Source: Dehalococcoidia bacterium UBA6627 (lineage in GTDB: Bacteria; Chloroflexota; Dehalococcoidia; UBA2979). From it: a stretch of 25,744 bases of DNA. Positions 1-7,381 of the stretch are shown one piece after another (position 1 is the first letter of the stretch; each line of letters opens with the position of its first letter). The stretch spans positions 1-25,744 of the forward strand of contig DKLZ01000011.1 of the NCBI GenBank assembly GCA_002455955.1, written 5' to 3'. Under the pieces are notes generated by a model that had not been told where the DNA came from, did no database searches, and was given only the letters and a program-made list of their open reading frames with translations. A program made the position numbers and the translations under genes.

Positions 1-457
1 GAGTGTGCTCAAGAATCGTTACGCCTTGGCGGCGGGCAAGTGCGGTAAGTGAGAGCTCGATCTCGAGGCCGGTTTGATCTCCACGCGCGTGAAGGATCCG
101 GGGAGCAGAGTGTGCAGCTTCAGTCGTCAGAGAGACTGCGCCGTCTGCGGCATCGAATTGCACGCCGTATCGAACGAGGTCAGCGATTCGTGCAGCAGCA
201 CCATCAACGAGAATTTGCGCGGCCTCTTCGTCGACGAGGCCTGCACCAGCCTCAATCGTGTCGCGGAGATGATCAGCTGGTGTGTCGTTGTGGCCGACAG
301 CGGCAGCAATCCCCCCCTGAGCATAGCGGGTACTTGCCTCTTCAATTCCGTCCTTAGTTACCAGAAGTACACTTGCGCCTCGTTCATCTGCCTGAATGGA
401 AGCATACAAACCGGCGATTCCTGAACCGATTGTGATCAAGTCATAGTGTTGAATCAT
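1..457 (-). CDS. nadB: L-aspartate oxidase NadB, N-terminal part (cut by window edge)
   Basis: This is the first enzyme of de novo NAD synthesis: it oxidises L-aspartate to iminoaspartate with FAD and passes it to quinolinate synthase. About 152 residues are visible, starting at the ATG whose first base is 457; the frame runs off the left edge. Residues 11-17 read GSGIAGL, the FAD dinucleotide-binding glycine motif directly after the start. Further on come STRYAQGGIAAAV and HSAPRILHARGDQTG, both hallmarks of NadB within the succinate dehydrogenase/fumarate reductase flavoprotein family. The arginine and histidine signatures favour NadB over SdhA or FrdA, and nadA lying upstream on the same strand supports it. 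A 204-bp or longer gap separates it from the hotdog thioesterase, so it may have its own promoter. nadC may lie beyond the edge, but that cannot be seen. Confidence 0.93.
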   Translation of the reverse strand, partial: MIQHYDLITIGSGIAGLYASIQADERGASVLLVTKDGIEEASTRYAQGGIAAAVGHNDTPADHLRDTIEAGAGLVDEEAAQILVDGAAARIADLVRYGVQFDAADGAVSLTTEAAHSAPRILHARGDQTGLEIELSLTALARRQGVTILEHT

Positions 458-661
458 CGAGGGCCTATCGATAATTGAATCGATGTCTGCGATTGCTGCC
501 GCAGTTTTTTGAATGGAAGTTCGGACACATTCGATTGGTTGAGTTCAGAGCTGTGAATAACGGTGCCTTCACACAGAAAGTGCATCGGAGGATTCTGTTC
601 AACTACAACTCGATCTACAGATGAAGTAGAAGCCAGACCGAGTGAATCCGAGAGGACTGTG

Positions 662-1111
662 TTAAGCATTGTCATTATCGATCTTGACTGCGTCATCGTA
701 GCTGAGGATCGCCTCCACAATTGCGTGCCAATCTTCTGGTGTTTCGGGACGTCCGGTCTTGATGTTGATGTACGCATATCGATGCGTAAATTCGGCGATT
801 ATACGACCATCTGAAGCGGCATCTACGCGTGCTTCGAAGACGAGTCGTCCTGGCGACAGGTTGGTACAACGAAGGCGGACTACTGCAATATCGTCCCAAT
901 TCAATGGAGAGCGGTAGCGCACTTGGCTGTGGCTCTGCATCCTGAGCACATCGCGATGTGCAGGTATCCGGGATACCTCGTCATACTTACTGAGAGCGAT
1001 CTCGGTAAGAGCAAGGAGAACACCACCATGAACAAATGGTGTTCCGCCAAAACTGTCTGTATGACGTAGCGGGTATCGTGCTTCGAAGTGAAATTTACTG
1101 TTATCGGTCAT
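662..1111 (-). CDS. Hotdog-fold acyl-CoA thioesterase, 4HBT-like
   Basis: This is a small single-domain protein of about 149 residues with the layout of the 4-hydroxybenzoyl-CoA thioesterase family. RHTDSFGG followed by FVHGGVLLALTEIAL matches the N-terminal loop, with its usual catalytic Asp, and the long hotdog helix. RYRSPLNWDD and the strand-rich second half fit the rest of the fold. Such enzymes hydrolyse acyl-CoA thioesters in the cytosol; the substrate cannot be read from the sequence. I chose the ATG at 1111 (MTDNSKF). A GTG at 1129 would add six residues, and neither has a clear Shine-Dalgarno sequence. It sits between nadA (28-46 bp upstream, depending on start) and nadB, which is not a usual neighbour of either. 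Family confidence is good; a role in NAD synthesis is not supported. Confidence 0.8.
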   Translation of the reverse strand: MTDNSKFHFEARYPLRHTDSFGGTPFVHGGVLLALTEIALSKYDEVSRIPAHRDVLRMQSHSQVRYRSPLNWDDIAVVRLRCTNLSPGRLVFEARVDAASDGRIIAEFTHRYAYINIKTGRPETPEDWHAIVEAILSYDDAVKIDNDNA

Positions 1112-1157
1112 TTTGACACCGACAGACACATTCTGAGTGTCAGTTTTTTCGGCAGAG

Positions 1158-2408
1158 TTACTTGAGCGCTAGCATTCGCTCAAGAGCGATTTTTGCGTGA
1201 GTCTTCGTATCGTTCGGGACCTCAATGCGGTTTATAACTTCGCCACGTTCGAGTGATTCCATTACCCATGCGAGGTAGGCAGGATGCACTCGATACATGG
1301 TGCTACATGGGCACACGACCGGGTCGAGGCAGAAGATAGTCTTATCTGGATTCTCCTTTGCGAGTCTCGATACCAGATTGATTTCGGTGCCGATAGCGAT
1401 CACCGAACCCGGATTTGCTTTGGCTACATACTCGGCGATGAAGGCGGTTGATCCGGTTGCATCAGCTGCTTGAACTACTTCATAACGACATTCTGGATGA
1501 ACGATAATCTCTACTTCAGGAAAACGAGCCCGAGTTTGTTCCATCTGTGGCAATGAAAAGCGCTGATGCACGGAGCAATGTCCTTGCCACAGGATGATGC
1601 GCGAATCCCTCAGTGCCTGTTCCTTCAGATCGCCAAGATTGCCAGCAGGTTTGCGCCAGTTCCAAAGAACCATCTCATCTAGTGGAATCCCCATCTCGCT
1701 TCCAGTATTCCGGCCGAGATGCTGGTCAGGAAAGAAAAAGACGCGCTTACCTTGTTCGAAGGCCCATTCGAGTACCTGTACGGCATTCGAAGACGTACAT
1801 ACTGCGCCCCCGTTCTCGCCGCAGAATGCCTTCAAAGAGGCTGCAGAATTCATGTAGGTCACAGGGATGATATCGGCGGTGCTACCAAAGAAAGTTTCGA
1901 GTTCACGCCAAGCGCTATAAACATCTGGCGGCGAAGCCATGTCGGCCATCGAACAGCCAGCCTCCATGTTTGGCAGAATGACACGCTGATGGGGAGCAGC
2001 AAGAATATCTGCAGCCTCAGCCATGAAATGAACGCCGCAAAAGACGATATAAGGTGAGTCGCTTCGATCGGATGCGTATTGCGCTAGAGCAAATGAGTCG
2101 CCACGTTCGTCAGCAAATTGCACGATGTCTTCTCTTTGGTAGTGATGCCCGAGAATCACCACCTGATCGCCAAGTCGCTCACGGCTGGCTCGGACACGCT
2201 GCACGAGTTCATTCACTTCTAGCTTCCAGTATTCCTCTGGGATGTCTGGTTGCCATGAGTTAAAAGAGACTTCGGAAGAAAGAGGGATGGTGTCAATGCC
2301 AGTGTCAGTTTCGCATTGAAGCTGTGGGGTGTTGAACTCTGCGAGGATCTTCTCGACCTCGACATAAGGGTTGGCTCGTTGCTTCGCTGAAGGAATGTTG
2401 GTGGTCAT
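1158..2408 (-). CDS. nadA: Quinolinate synthase NadA
   Basis: NadA condenses iminoaspartate with dihydroxyacetone phosphate to give quinolinate, using a [4Fe-4S] cluster held by three cysteines. Visible features: VVILGHHYQ near residues 83-91 (substrate-binding His and Tyr), C124 in FCGVHFMAEAADIL, C278 in WQGHCSVHQRF, and a C-terminal CPCSTM at 366-371 holding the third ligand. HPECRYEVV and AIGTEINLV are also conserved in the family. At 416 residues it is longer than the E. coli enzyme and resembles the longer Bacillus-type NadA in its GHCSVH and CPC motifs, with about 40 extra N-terminal residues before the HHY motif. It is the first NAD gene after the NrtR-type regulator, 204 bp downstream of it. 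A palindrome and a possible promoter lie in that gap, which suggests NAD-responsive repression. Confidence 0.96.
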   Translation of the reverse strand: MTTNIPSAKQRANPYVEVEKILAEFNTPQLQCETDTGIDTIPLSSEVSFNSWQPDIPEEYWKLEVNELVQRVRASRERLGDQVVILGHHYQREDIVQFADERGDSFALAQYASDRSDSPYIVFCGVHFMAEAADILAAPHQRVILPNMEAGCSMADMASPPDVYSAWRELETFFGSTADIIPVTYMNSAASLKAFCGENGGAVCTSSNAVQVLEWAFEQGKRVFFFPDQHLGRNTGSEMGIPLDEMVLWNWRKPAGNLGDLKEQALRDSRIILWQGHCSVHQRFSLPQMEQTRARFPEVEIIVHPECRYEVVQAADATGSTAFIAEYVAKANPGSVIAIGTEINLVSRLAKENPDKTIFCLDPVVCPCSTMYRVHPAYLAWVMESLERGEVINRIEVPNDTKTHAKIALERMLALK

Positions 2409-2491
2409 TACGGGTCCATTCGATCAGTGGTGGCTTCGTCACAGCCCCGAGGGATGCCTTTGAGCTTAGTGGGGTGTGTGAGAGATGCCAC

Positions 2492-2516
2492 AGTTTGTGT
2501 ATTAGATACGCAAACT
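2492..2516. promoter_or_regulatory. 25-bp palindrome, probable NrtR operator upstream of nadA
   Basis: The outer arms are AGTTTG and CAAACT, with GTAT and ATAC inside them, around a central A at 2504. Ten of the twelve arm pairs match. It lies 84 bp upstream of the nadA start, in the gap just downstream of the NrtR-type regulator gene, and overlaps the candidate -10 box. NrtR proteins are dimeric repressors that bind palindromes near NAD genes. Assigning this site to the neighbouring regulator is an inference from symmetry and position, not from a matched consensus. Confidence 0.6.
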
Positions 2517-2540
2517 AACTTTAGGAGCACTGTACTTCAA
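2512..2540 (-). promoter_or_regulatory. Candidate nadA promoter
   Basis: On the minus strand TTGAAG (2540-2535) and TAGTTT (2517-2512) are separated by 17 bp, a plausible sigma-70-type pair with imperfect boxes. The -10 box overlaps the palindrome at 2492-2516, so a bound repressor would block it. The implied leader is roughly 95 nt. Confidence 0.35.
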
Positions 2541-2612
2541 GTAAGCAAGGACGTCAATGCCACTGTGCCCCGAGATGTGGTTCTCAGTAGCGTCCGCTCT
2601 TCGGTTCGGTGG

Positions 2613-3251
2613 CTATAGGAAGACCTGCTCACGTGAAGTAAAGCGGAATAATTGTGCTGGTCTATGTGCACCCTCGCGGCGCATCTCTCCCGTTGGTTCA
2701 ATAAGTCCAGTTGAGGTCATTTTTTTTCGAAAATTTCGTCGGTCGAGCGGTCCATTCATGATCGCCTCATAGGTTGTTTGTAGTTCACGGACCGTGAATT
2801 CTGATGGCATTAGGCCATATACAATGTTTGTGTATTCGAGTTTGGCACGGATACGCGCGACAGCCTGTTCAATTAATCGATTGTTATCAAAAGCGAGATG
2901 TGGAAGATCGTCGACTGCGAACCACGCTGGTCGCCAATCCTCTCCTTCTCTCAACCTCACGCTGCGGGCTTCGACGAGCGCGAAGTAAGCCACGGCAACA
3001 GTTGCCTGTGTCTGATCAAGGCCTGAAGTTGTGAATAATTGCTCGAGGTAGACGTCTGTAGCCCCCGTCTCTTCAACCAATTTGCGCGTCGCTGATGCGT
3101 TTAATGATTCGTTATCGTCCCAAAATCCGCCGGGCAAGGCCCATTGTCCTACCGCTGGTTCACCGGTGCGGGAGACCAGCAATACCTGCATATGTCCCTC
3201 TGCGACGGCGAAAATCGCGACGATCGTGGCAACGGTAGGTGATTTGTTCAT
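2613..3251 (-). CDS. nrtR: NrtR-type transcriptional regulator of NAD metabolism (Nudix plus winged helix)
   Basis: This 212-residue protein has an N-terminal Nudix domain and a C-terminal winged-helix region, the architecture of NrtR repressors, which sense ADP-ribose or related NAD metabolites and repress NAD genes. The Nudix box spans residues 42-64. It keeps G42, E48, R56, E60, E61 and G63, but the glutamate that should follow R56 is K57. That loss of a catalytic-base position suggests a binding rather than a hydrolysing domain. Residues from about 150 on (MPSEFTVRELQTTYEAI, then DRRNFRKKM, then a basic wing and RPAQLFRF) match the NrtR DNA-binding half. It starts 10 bp after the miaB stop and precedes nadA, with a palindrome between them. 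A plain ADP-ribose pyrophosphatase is less likely because of the C-terminal domain and the location. Confidence 0.88.
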   Translation of the reverse strand: MNKSPTVATIVAIFAVAEGHMQVLLVSRTGEPAVGQWALPGGFWDDNESLNASATRKLVEETGATDVYLEQLFTTSGLDQTQATVAVAYFALVEARSVRLREGEDWRPAWFAVDDLPHLAFDNNRLIEQAVARIRAKLEYTNIVYGLMPSEFTVRELQTTYEAIMNGPLDRRNFRKKMTSTGLIEPTGEMRREGAHRPAQLFRFTSREQVFL

Positions 3252-3261
3252 TTTATGCCGC

Positions 3262-4593
3262 TCAGACGAGAGGCAGGGTCAGATCGTTTACTTCCCGACC
3301 GCGAAGGGACCATGGCGACACTTCGTCAATAGTTACTTCAACGAGATCGCCGATCCGATTAACAGCATCAAAGTGAACGAGTTGCCCGTGGTGAGTTCGA
3401 CCTGTTGAGCGTCCATCTGTCTCACGCTCGACGAGTACCTCGACGGTGTCACCGAGAAGACGTTGATTGATGCGCTGCGAAGAACCAGCGTGGATACCCT
3501 CAATCACGTGGAGACGCTCTTTCTTCACCTCGTTCGGGACATCGTCTTCGAGTTTTCGATAAGCGTAGGTACCTGGTCGAGGTGAGTATGCGGCAACGTG
3601 GATCACGTCGAAGTTGATGCGCTCGAGTAGATCAACTGTCGCTTGGAATTCTGATGCAGTTTCGCCAGGGCAGCCGACGATTACGTCGGTAGCAATTGCA
3701 GCACTCGGCATGCGAGAACGGATCTTTGCGACTCGATCCTCGAAATCTTCGACTCGATAGCCGCGTCGCATTCGTTCGAGCATAGAGTTTGAACCAGATT
3801 GAACGGGGATATTAAAATGCTCGCAGACTTTGGGTAAATCAGCCACGGCATCGATAATGCGATCAGTCATGTCCTTTGGGTACGAGGTCAGGAAGCGCGT
3901 ACGGAAGATTCCGTCTATTGCTTCGATGCCTTCGAAGAGTGTTGCTAAATCTGAGTGTTCGTTTTCTAGGTCATGACCGTAGGCTTCAACGGTTTGTCCG
4001 AGTAGGGTGATCTCGTGAACTCCATGTTTGGCAAGGTGCTGAACTTCGGAGAAGATGTCTTTACTGGCACGTGACTCTTCCCGCCCACGACGCAGCGGCA
4101 CAATGCAGTAGGTACAGAATTTGTCGCACCCGTGTATCACTGGAACGTAGGCGGTCGGCCCGTTGGGGACTCCGAATGTAGAACTCATTTGAATCAGGGT
4201 GTTGTCGATATCACCTTCGGATATGTCGCGGTCGATACTGGTGCCGGCGCGTTGCACTAAGTTGAGGATCGGGTCGAACTCCTGAGGACGTGCCCAGACA
4301 TCGACTACGGGGAAGCGGTGCTCAAGGTCATCCGTTTTTGGGCCGACCATGCAACCCATCACGGCGATTTGGATTTTTCTCCCGAGTTCACGTTGCTTGC
4401 GGAGTACGCCCAATTTCGAATAAGCACGGTCCTCCGCACGTTGGCGCACGGAGCACGTGTTGATCACGAATAGGTCGGCATCGTCCTCTGACGATGTTTC
4501 GTTGTACCCCAGTTGATTTAATCCAGCGGCGAGCTTTAGAGAGTCCGCTTGGTTCATCTGGCAACCGAGGGTCCAGATATGGAAAGTTGCCAT
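3262..4593 (-). CDS. miaB: tRNA-2-methylthio-N6-dimethylallyladenosine synthase MiaB
   Basis: MiaB is a radical SAM enzyme that adds a methylthio group at C2 of isopentenyl-A37 in tRNAs reading codons that begin with U. All expected parts are visible. The N-terminal domain has cluster cysteines C11 (TLGCQMNQ), C47 (INTCSV) and C81 (VMGC). The radical SAM motif is C156-x3-C160-x2-C163 in HGCDKFCTYC, followed by IVPLRRGREESR. Later come VQSGSNSMLERMRRGY and a C-terminal TRAM domain from about residue 375. The length of 443 is normal for the family. SVRQRAED and PLRRGREESR favour MiaB over the paralogues MtaB and RimO. The start has a GGAG sequence about 5 nt upstream. The gene begins only 27 bp after tRNA-Ser and runs into the NrtR-type gene with a 10-bp gap, so these are probably one transcript. 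Confidence 0.95.
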   Translation of the reverse strand: MATFHIWTLGCQMNQADSLKLAAGLNQLGYNETSSEDDADLFVINTCSVRQRAEDRAYSKLGVLRKQRELGRKIQIAVMGCMVGPKTDDLEHRFPVVDVWARPQEFDPILNLVQRAGTSIDRDISEGDIDNTLIQMSSTFGVPNGPTAYVPVIHGCDKFCTYCIVPLRRGREESRASKDIFSEVQHLAKHGVHEITLLGQTVEAYGHDLENEHSDLATLFEGIEAIDGIFRTRFLTSYPKDMTDRIIDAVADLPKVCEHFNIPVQSGSNSMLERMRRGYRVEDFEDRVAKIRSRMPSAAIATDVIVGCPGETASEFQATVDLLERINFDVIHVAAYSPRPGTYAYRKLEDDVPNEVKKERLHVIEGIHAGSSQRINQRLLGDTVEVLVERETDGRSTGRTHHGQLVHFDAVNRIGDLVEVTIDEVSPWSLRGREVNDLTLPLV

Positions 4594-4620
4594 AACTGCT
4601 CCGAGTTCTGAATTCTGTAA

Positions 4621-4710
4621 TGGCGGAGGGGGAGGGATTCGAACCCTCGATCCCCGTGAAGGGATAAGCGCTTAGCAGGCGCCCGCACTAGGCCTCTATG
4701 CGACCCCTCC
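4621..4710 (-). tRNA. tRNA-Ser (anticodon GCT)
   Basis: Read on the minus strand from 4710, the 7-bp acceptor GGAGGGG pairs with CCCCTCC, followed by a discriminator G and an encoded CCA. The T arm is GAGGG-TTCGAAT-CCCTC. The anticodon stem GGCGC/GCGCT closes the loop CTGCTAA, giving anticodon GCT, which reads AGC and AGU. A long variable arm (TCCC...GGGGA) makes the gene 90 nt long, as expected for class II serine tRNAs. The 3' end is 27 bp from the miaB start with no visible terminator between. Confidence 0.95.
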
Positions 4711-4753
4711 GAAGGTTGGCACGCGTTGGTTTTGCAGCTCATTGTGCTTGACG

Positions 4754-4782
4754 ATGGTAGGAACCCACGAACAGGCACGCAA
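4754..4782 (-). promoter_or_regulatory. Candidate promoter for tRNA-Ser and miaB
   Basis: On the minus strand TTGCGT (4782-4777) and TACCAT (4759-4754) are 17 bp apart, about 45 bp before the mature tRNA 5' end. The spacing is ideal and the boxes moderate. This is the only reasonable pair I noticed between the sulfurtransferase stop and the tRNA. Confidence 0.35.
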
Positions 4783-4827
4783 TGAGGGTAACTTGTTTAT
4801 TTTGCTAGCGACTGCACACATTTCTGC

Positions 4828-5661
4828 TTAAAGTTCGAGGGGAGTGTTTTCTTGATTTGCCCATTCTCCCATCGAACCGTCATAGTTTCTGGCCTGATCA
4901 TTTCCGAGTAGCGCAAGTACGAAGGGTGCGAATGCACCACGGATACCGGACTGACAATAGGTGATAGCCGGCGCAGCCGGATCGATACCTGCTTCCTCTA
5001 TCCGAGCACGTATCTCATCGAGCGGACGGAAGCGGCGCGCAGGTGGGCCCTGCATCAGATGTCTCCACTCTAGGTGAATAGCGCCGGGAACTCGACCTAC
5101 ACGCTTGTTACCACGATCGACAGATCCGTCCCACTCACCATCGCTTCGAGTATCCCAGATCTGTGAGGCGTCAGAGCTATCTGTCGTTAACTCCATCAAT
5201 TCATCCATTGAGCAATTCTGTGAAGAGTCTAGGTTCGAGGTAAAATCGCCGGCCTTGGGTCGTGGAATGCGGGAAGTTAGTGGGCGATCTTCATCAAGCC
5301 AGGCGTTTAAGCCACCATCGACGATCTTGACGTTTCGGTGGCCGTGATAACGCAGCACCCACCACGCACGGGCTGCATGCAATGACGCATTGTCGTCGTA
5401 AATGATCACTTCTTGATCGTTGGAGAGCCCCCATGAACGCGCCAGTGGCTCGAATTCTTCAGGTGGCATTACCAGAGCCCGGTTGGAACGGCTTTTCAGG
5501 TATGGATGAGGTAACCCGACCGAACCGGGAATATGCACTCGACGATAGGCGTCGGCTTCACCAGCGTCGATCAATACGAAGTCTGGATTTTCAAAGTGTT
5601 CGGCCAGCCAATTCGTAGTGACGAGAAGTGGGCTGGGAGAGTTCGGGTCGATGCTAGTCAT
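4828..5661 (-). CDS. Thiosulfate/3-mercaptopyruvate sulfurtransferase (two rhodanese domains)
   Basis: This 277-residue protein has two tandem rhodanese domains. The N-terminal one (LVTTNWLAEHF, LIDAGEADAYRRVHIPGSV) is catalytically inactive in this family. The C-terminal one (QIWDTRSDGEWDGS, RVPGAIHLEW) ends in the active loop YCQSGIRG, with the catalytic Cys near residue 236. Such enzymes move sulfane sulfur from thiosulfate or 3-mercaptopyruvate to cyanide or thiol acceptors. The CQSGIR loop is intermediate between textbook thiosulfate and mercaptopyruvate loops, so the donor is uncertain. I chose the ATG at 5661, which has GGAG 8 nt upstream (5670-5673); the alternative GTG at 5670 overlaps that Shine-Dalgarno and adds three residues. 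It lies upstream of tRNA-Ser and miaB on the same strand, separated by 117 bp. Confidence 0.9.
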   Translation of the reverse strand: MTSIDPNSPSPLLVTTNWLAEHFENPDFVLIDAGEADAYRRVHIPGSVGLPHPYLKSRSNRALVMPPEEFEPLARSWGLSNDQEVIIYDDNASLHAARAWWVLRYHGHRNVKIVDGGLNAWLDEDRPLTSRIPRPKAGDFTSNLDSSQNCSMDELMELTTDSSDASQIWDTRSDGEWDGSVDRGNKRVGRVPGAIHLEWRHLMQGPPARRFRPLDEIRARIEEAGIDPAAPAITYCQSGIRGAFAPFVLALLGNDQARNYDGSMGEWANQENTPLEL

Positions 5662-5918
5662 AATTTGCACTCCATTTGTAGGTGATGTCTTCAGTAGATG
5701 ACACCGGGAGAAAGTATTGGCGCACTATGCCATTTCGAGCGGTCTAGTGACAGTCTCTTATGCGATCGCAAGGAACGACAGATCGCTTGGCCTACTAAAG
5801 CTGCTATCGAATAATTGCTTGTGGTCGCTTAAATTGACATAGATCGTAGCTTTCCGACTCACCGAGAAATACCATCTGTCGATCTGAAGCCAGTTTAGCT
5901 ATTTGGTAGCGTTTCTTT

Positions 5919-7190
5919 GTGAGCGAGAATTTTGTCGGACGCAGTTTGCTACAGATCGGTACGGTCCCGAGTTCCGTCCTTGTTGTCGCGCTAGTAATTG
6001 CTTCAACACTCTTAGGTGATTCGATGTTATATGCGGTGCTGCCTTCTCAGCCCGATGCGTGGAAATTATCTATCCCTGCTGTTGGTGTGTTGTTATCTGT
6101 GAATCGTCTCGTGCGACTGCTGACAAACTCGTTAGCCGCGATGGCATTTGAGCGTTTTGGATCTGCAGCACCATTTTCAGTTGCGATCCTCCTTTCGGTA
6201 ATTGTGACCTTGATTTATGGCTGGGCTACTGCATTTGTCGTGCTTTTGATAGCGCGTCTCACCTGGGGAGCTTGTTGGTCACTCCTTAGGCTTGGTGGAT
6301 TTTGGTCAGTTTTGAATGAAACAACAGACGATAACCGTGGTTTCCTGATGGGTGTCTATTTGGCGATTATTCGGATGGGTAGTGTCCTCGGAGCATTAAT
6401 CGGAGCGGCGCTTACGGATTTATTTGGTCACCGTCTGACGTTGACGCTTTTCGCGGCCACGATGGCTGTCACGGGGATGTTTTGGTTTTTGTCGTCACGT
6501 GACCAGCGGTTCCATCAGCGAGATCGTATGGACGTAGGAGTTCGTGTTCGCGAAGGTCTGGTGGTGGTGCTCACTGATCGCCGTTTACTCGTCACCGGCA
6601 GTGGTGGACTGATCACGGGTTTGGTTTTCTCCGGGTTAGTCACAGCATCACTTGGTTTTTTTCTTGGGGAGCGATTTGGCCAAGAAATTGCTTTTGCGGG
6701 TGTTGCGGTCGGAGTTACGAGTATCACTGGGTTGCTACTCGCTGCCCAGTGGAGCTTAGGGTTACCACTGGCACCGTTACTCGGGTATCTCAGTGACCGC
6801 TTCGGGAGATTGCCCCTGATCAGTAGCGGTTTCATGATTGGGGCTCTGGGCTTGACTTTGCTTGCGATAGCATCGTCCTTACACACCATCCTAATAGGTG
6901 TTCTTCTTGCTTTCGTGGCCGCGATGGCACTGACTGTCATCTTGTCAGCGACAGCCGGTGATCTTGCGCCACCAGAACGGCGTTCGGCGGTGATGAGCAG
7001 TTATGTAACCTTCCTTGATCTCGGCAGTGCACTGGGACCGTTAATCGGTCTCTCATTCGCTAGTCTTGCTACCTTACAGGCTGTATACGGAAGTGCTGCG
7101 GTAGTGTTGTTACTCGCTGCAGTTCTTTTCCGGAGAGCATTTTCTGGGAACGAGTTTCACGGTTGTGACAACTTTTCAGCACCCTCCTAG
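5919..7190 (+). CDS. Major facilitator superfamily transporter
   Basis: This is a 423-residue integral membrane protein with about 12 hydrophobic segments, split into two six-helix halves by a basic loop around residues 195-215 (SSRDQRFHQRDRMDVG). LVIASTLLGDSMLYAVLP near the start and PLLGYLSDRFGRLPLI in the second half fit MFS proteins; the latter matches the conserved loop 8-9 DRxGR motif. The substrate cannot be assigned. The start is the GTG at 5919; an in-frame TAG lies 12 nt upstream and no other start codon intervenes, although the Shine-Dalgarno is weak. It is divergent from the sulfurtransferase and not obviously in an operon with the reductoisomerase gene, 191 bp downstream. Confidence 0.87.
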   Translation: MSENFVGRSLLQIGTVPSSVLVVALVIASTLLGDSMLYAVLPSQPDAWKLSIPAVGVLLSVNRLVRLLTNSLAAMAFERFGSAAPFSVAILLSVIVTLIYGWATAFVVLLIARLTWGACWSLLRLGGFWSVLNETTDDNRGFLMGVYLAIIRMGSVLGALIGAALTDLFGHRLTLTLFAATMAVTGMFWFLSSRDQRFHQRDRMDVGVRVREGLVVVLTDRRLLVTGSGGLITGLVFSGLVTASLGFFLGERFGQEIAFAGVAVGVTSITGLLLAAQWSLGLPLAPLLGYLSDRFGRLPLISSGFMIGALGLTLLAIASSLHTILIGVLLAFVAAMALTVILSATAGDLAPPERRSAVMSSYVTFLDLGSALGPLIGLSFASLATLQAVYGSAAVVLLLAAVLFRRAFSGNEFHGCDNFSAPS

Positions 7191-7296
7191 TCCATTCCTC
7201 TCTATTGGCCACATTAGGGCGCTGTTGGTCATGTAGTTGGATGGGTACTGTCGTGTTGGTCGATTGCGCGAAATACCTGCCGTAGTATTGGATCGA

Positions 7297-7325
7297 TTGA
7301 CCGTGCCGAAGATACTTATTACTAC
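7297..7325 (+). promoter_or_regulatory. Candidate ilvC promoter
   Basis: TTGACC (7297-7302) and TACTAC (7320-7325) are separated by 17 bp. The -35 box is close to consensus and the -10 box is weak. It would give a leader of about 50 nt before the ilvC start, which carries a strong GAGGGAG Shine-Dalgarno at 7368-7374. I saw no leader peptide or attenuator. Confidence 0.4.
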
Positions 7326-7381
7326 CGCGTGCTCCTTAGGTTGAGCGTCGCTGGTGAACTGGTCACTGAGGGAGTAGCAAG

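Noticed and set aside
487..510. Hairpin CTGCG/CGCAG followed by six T on the plus strand
   Set aside because: It has terminator shape, but the stem is only 5 bp and no rightward gene ends there; both neighbours are leftward.
6515..6940. 141-codon minus-strand open frame inside the MFS gene
   Set aside because: It is antisense to transmembrane codons and is rich in Arg, Pro, Ser and Thr, a typical shadow.
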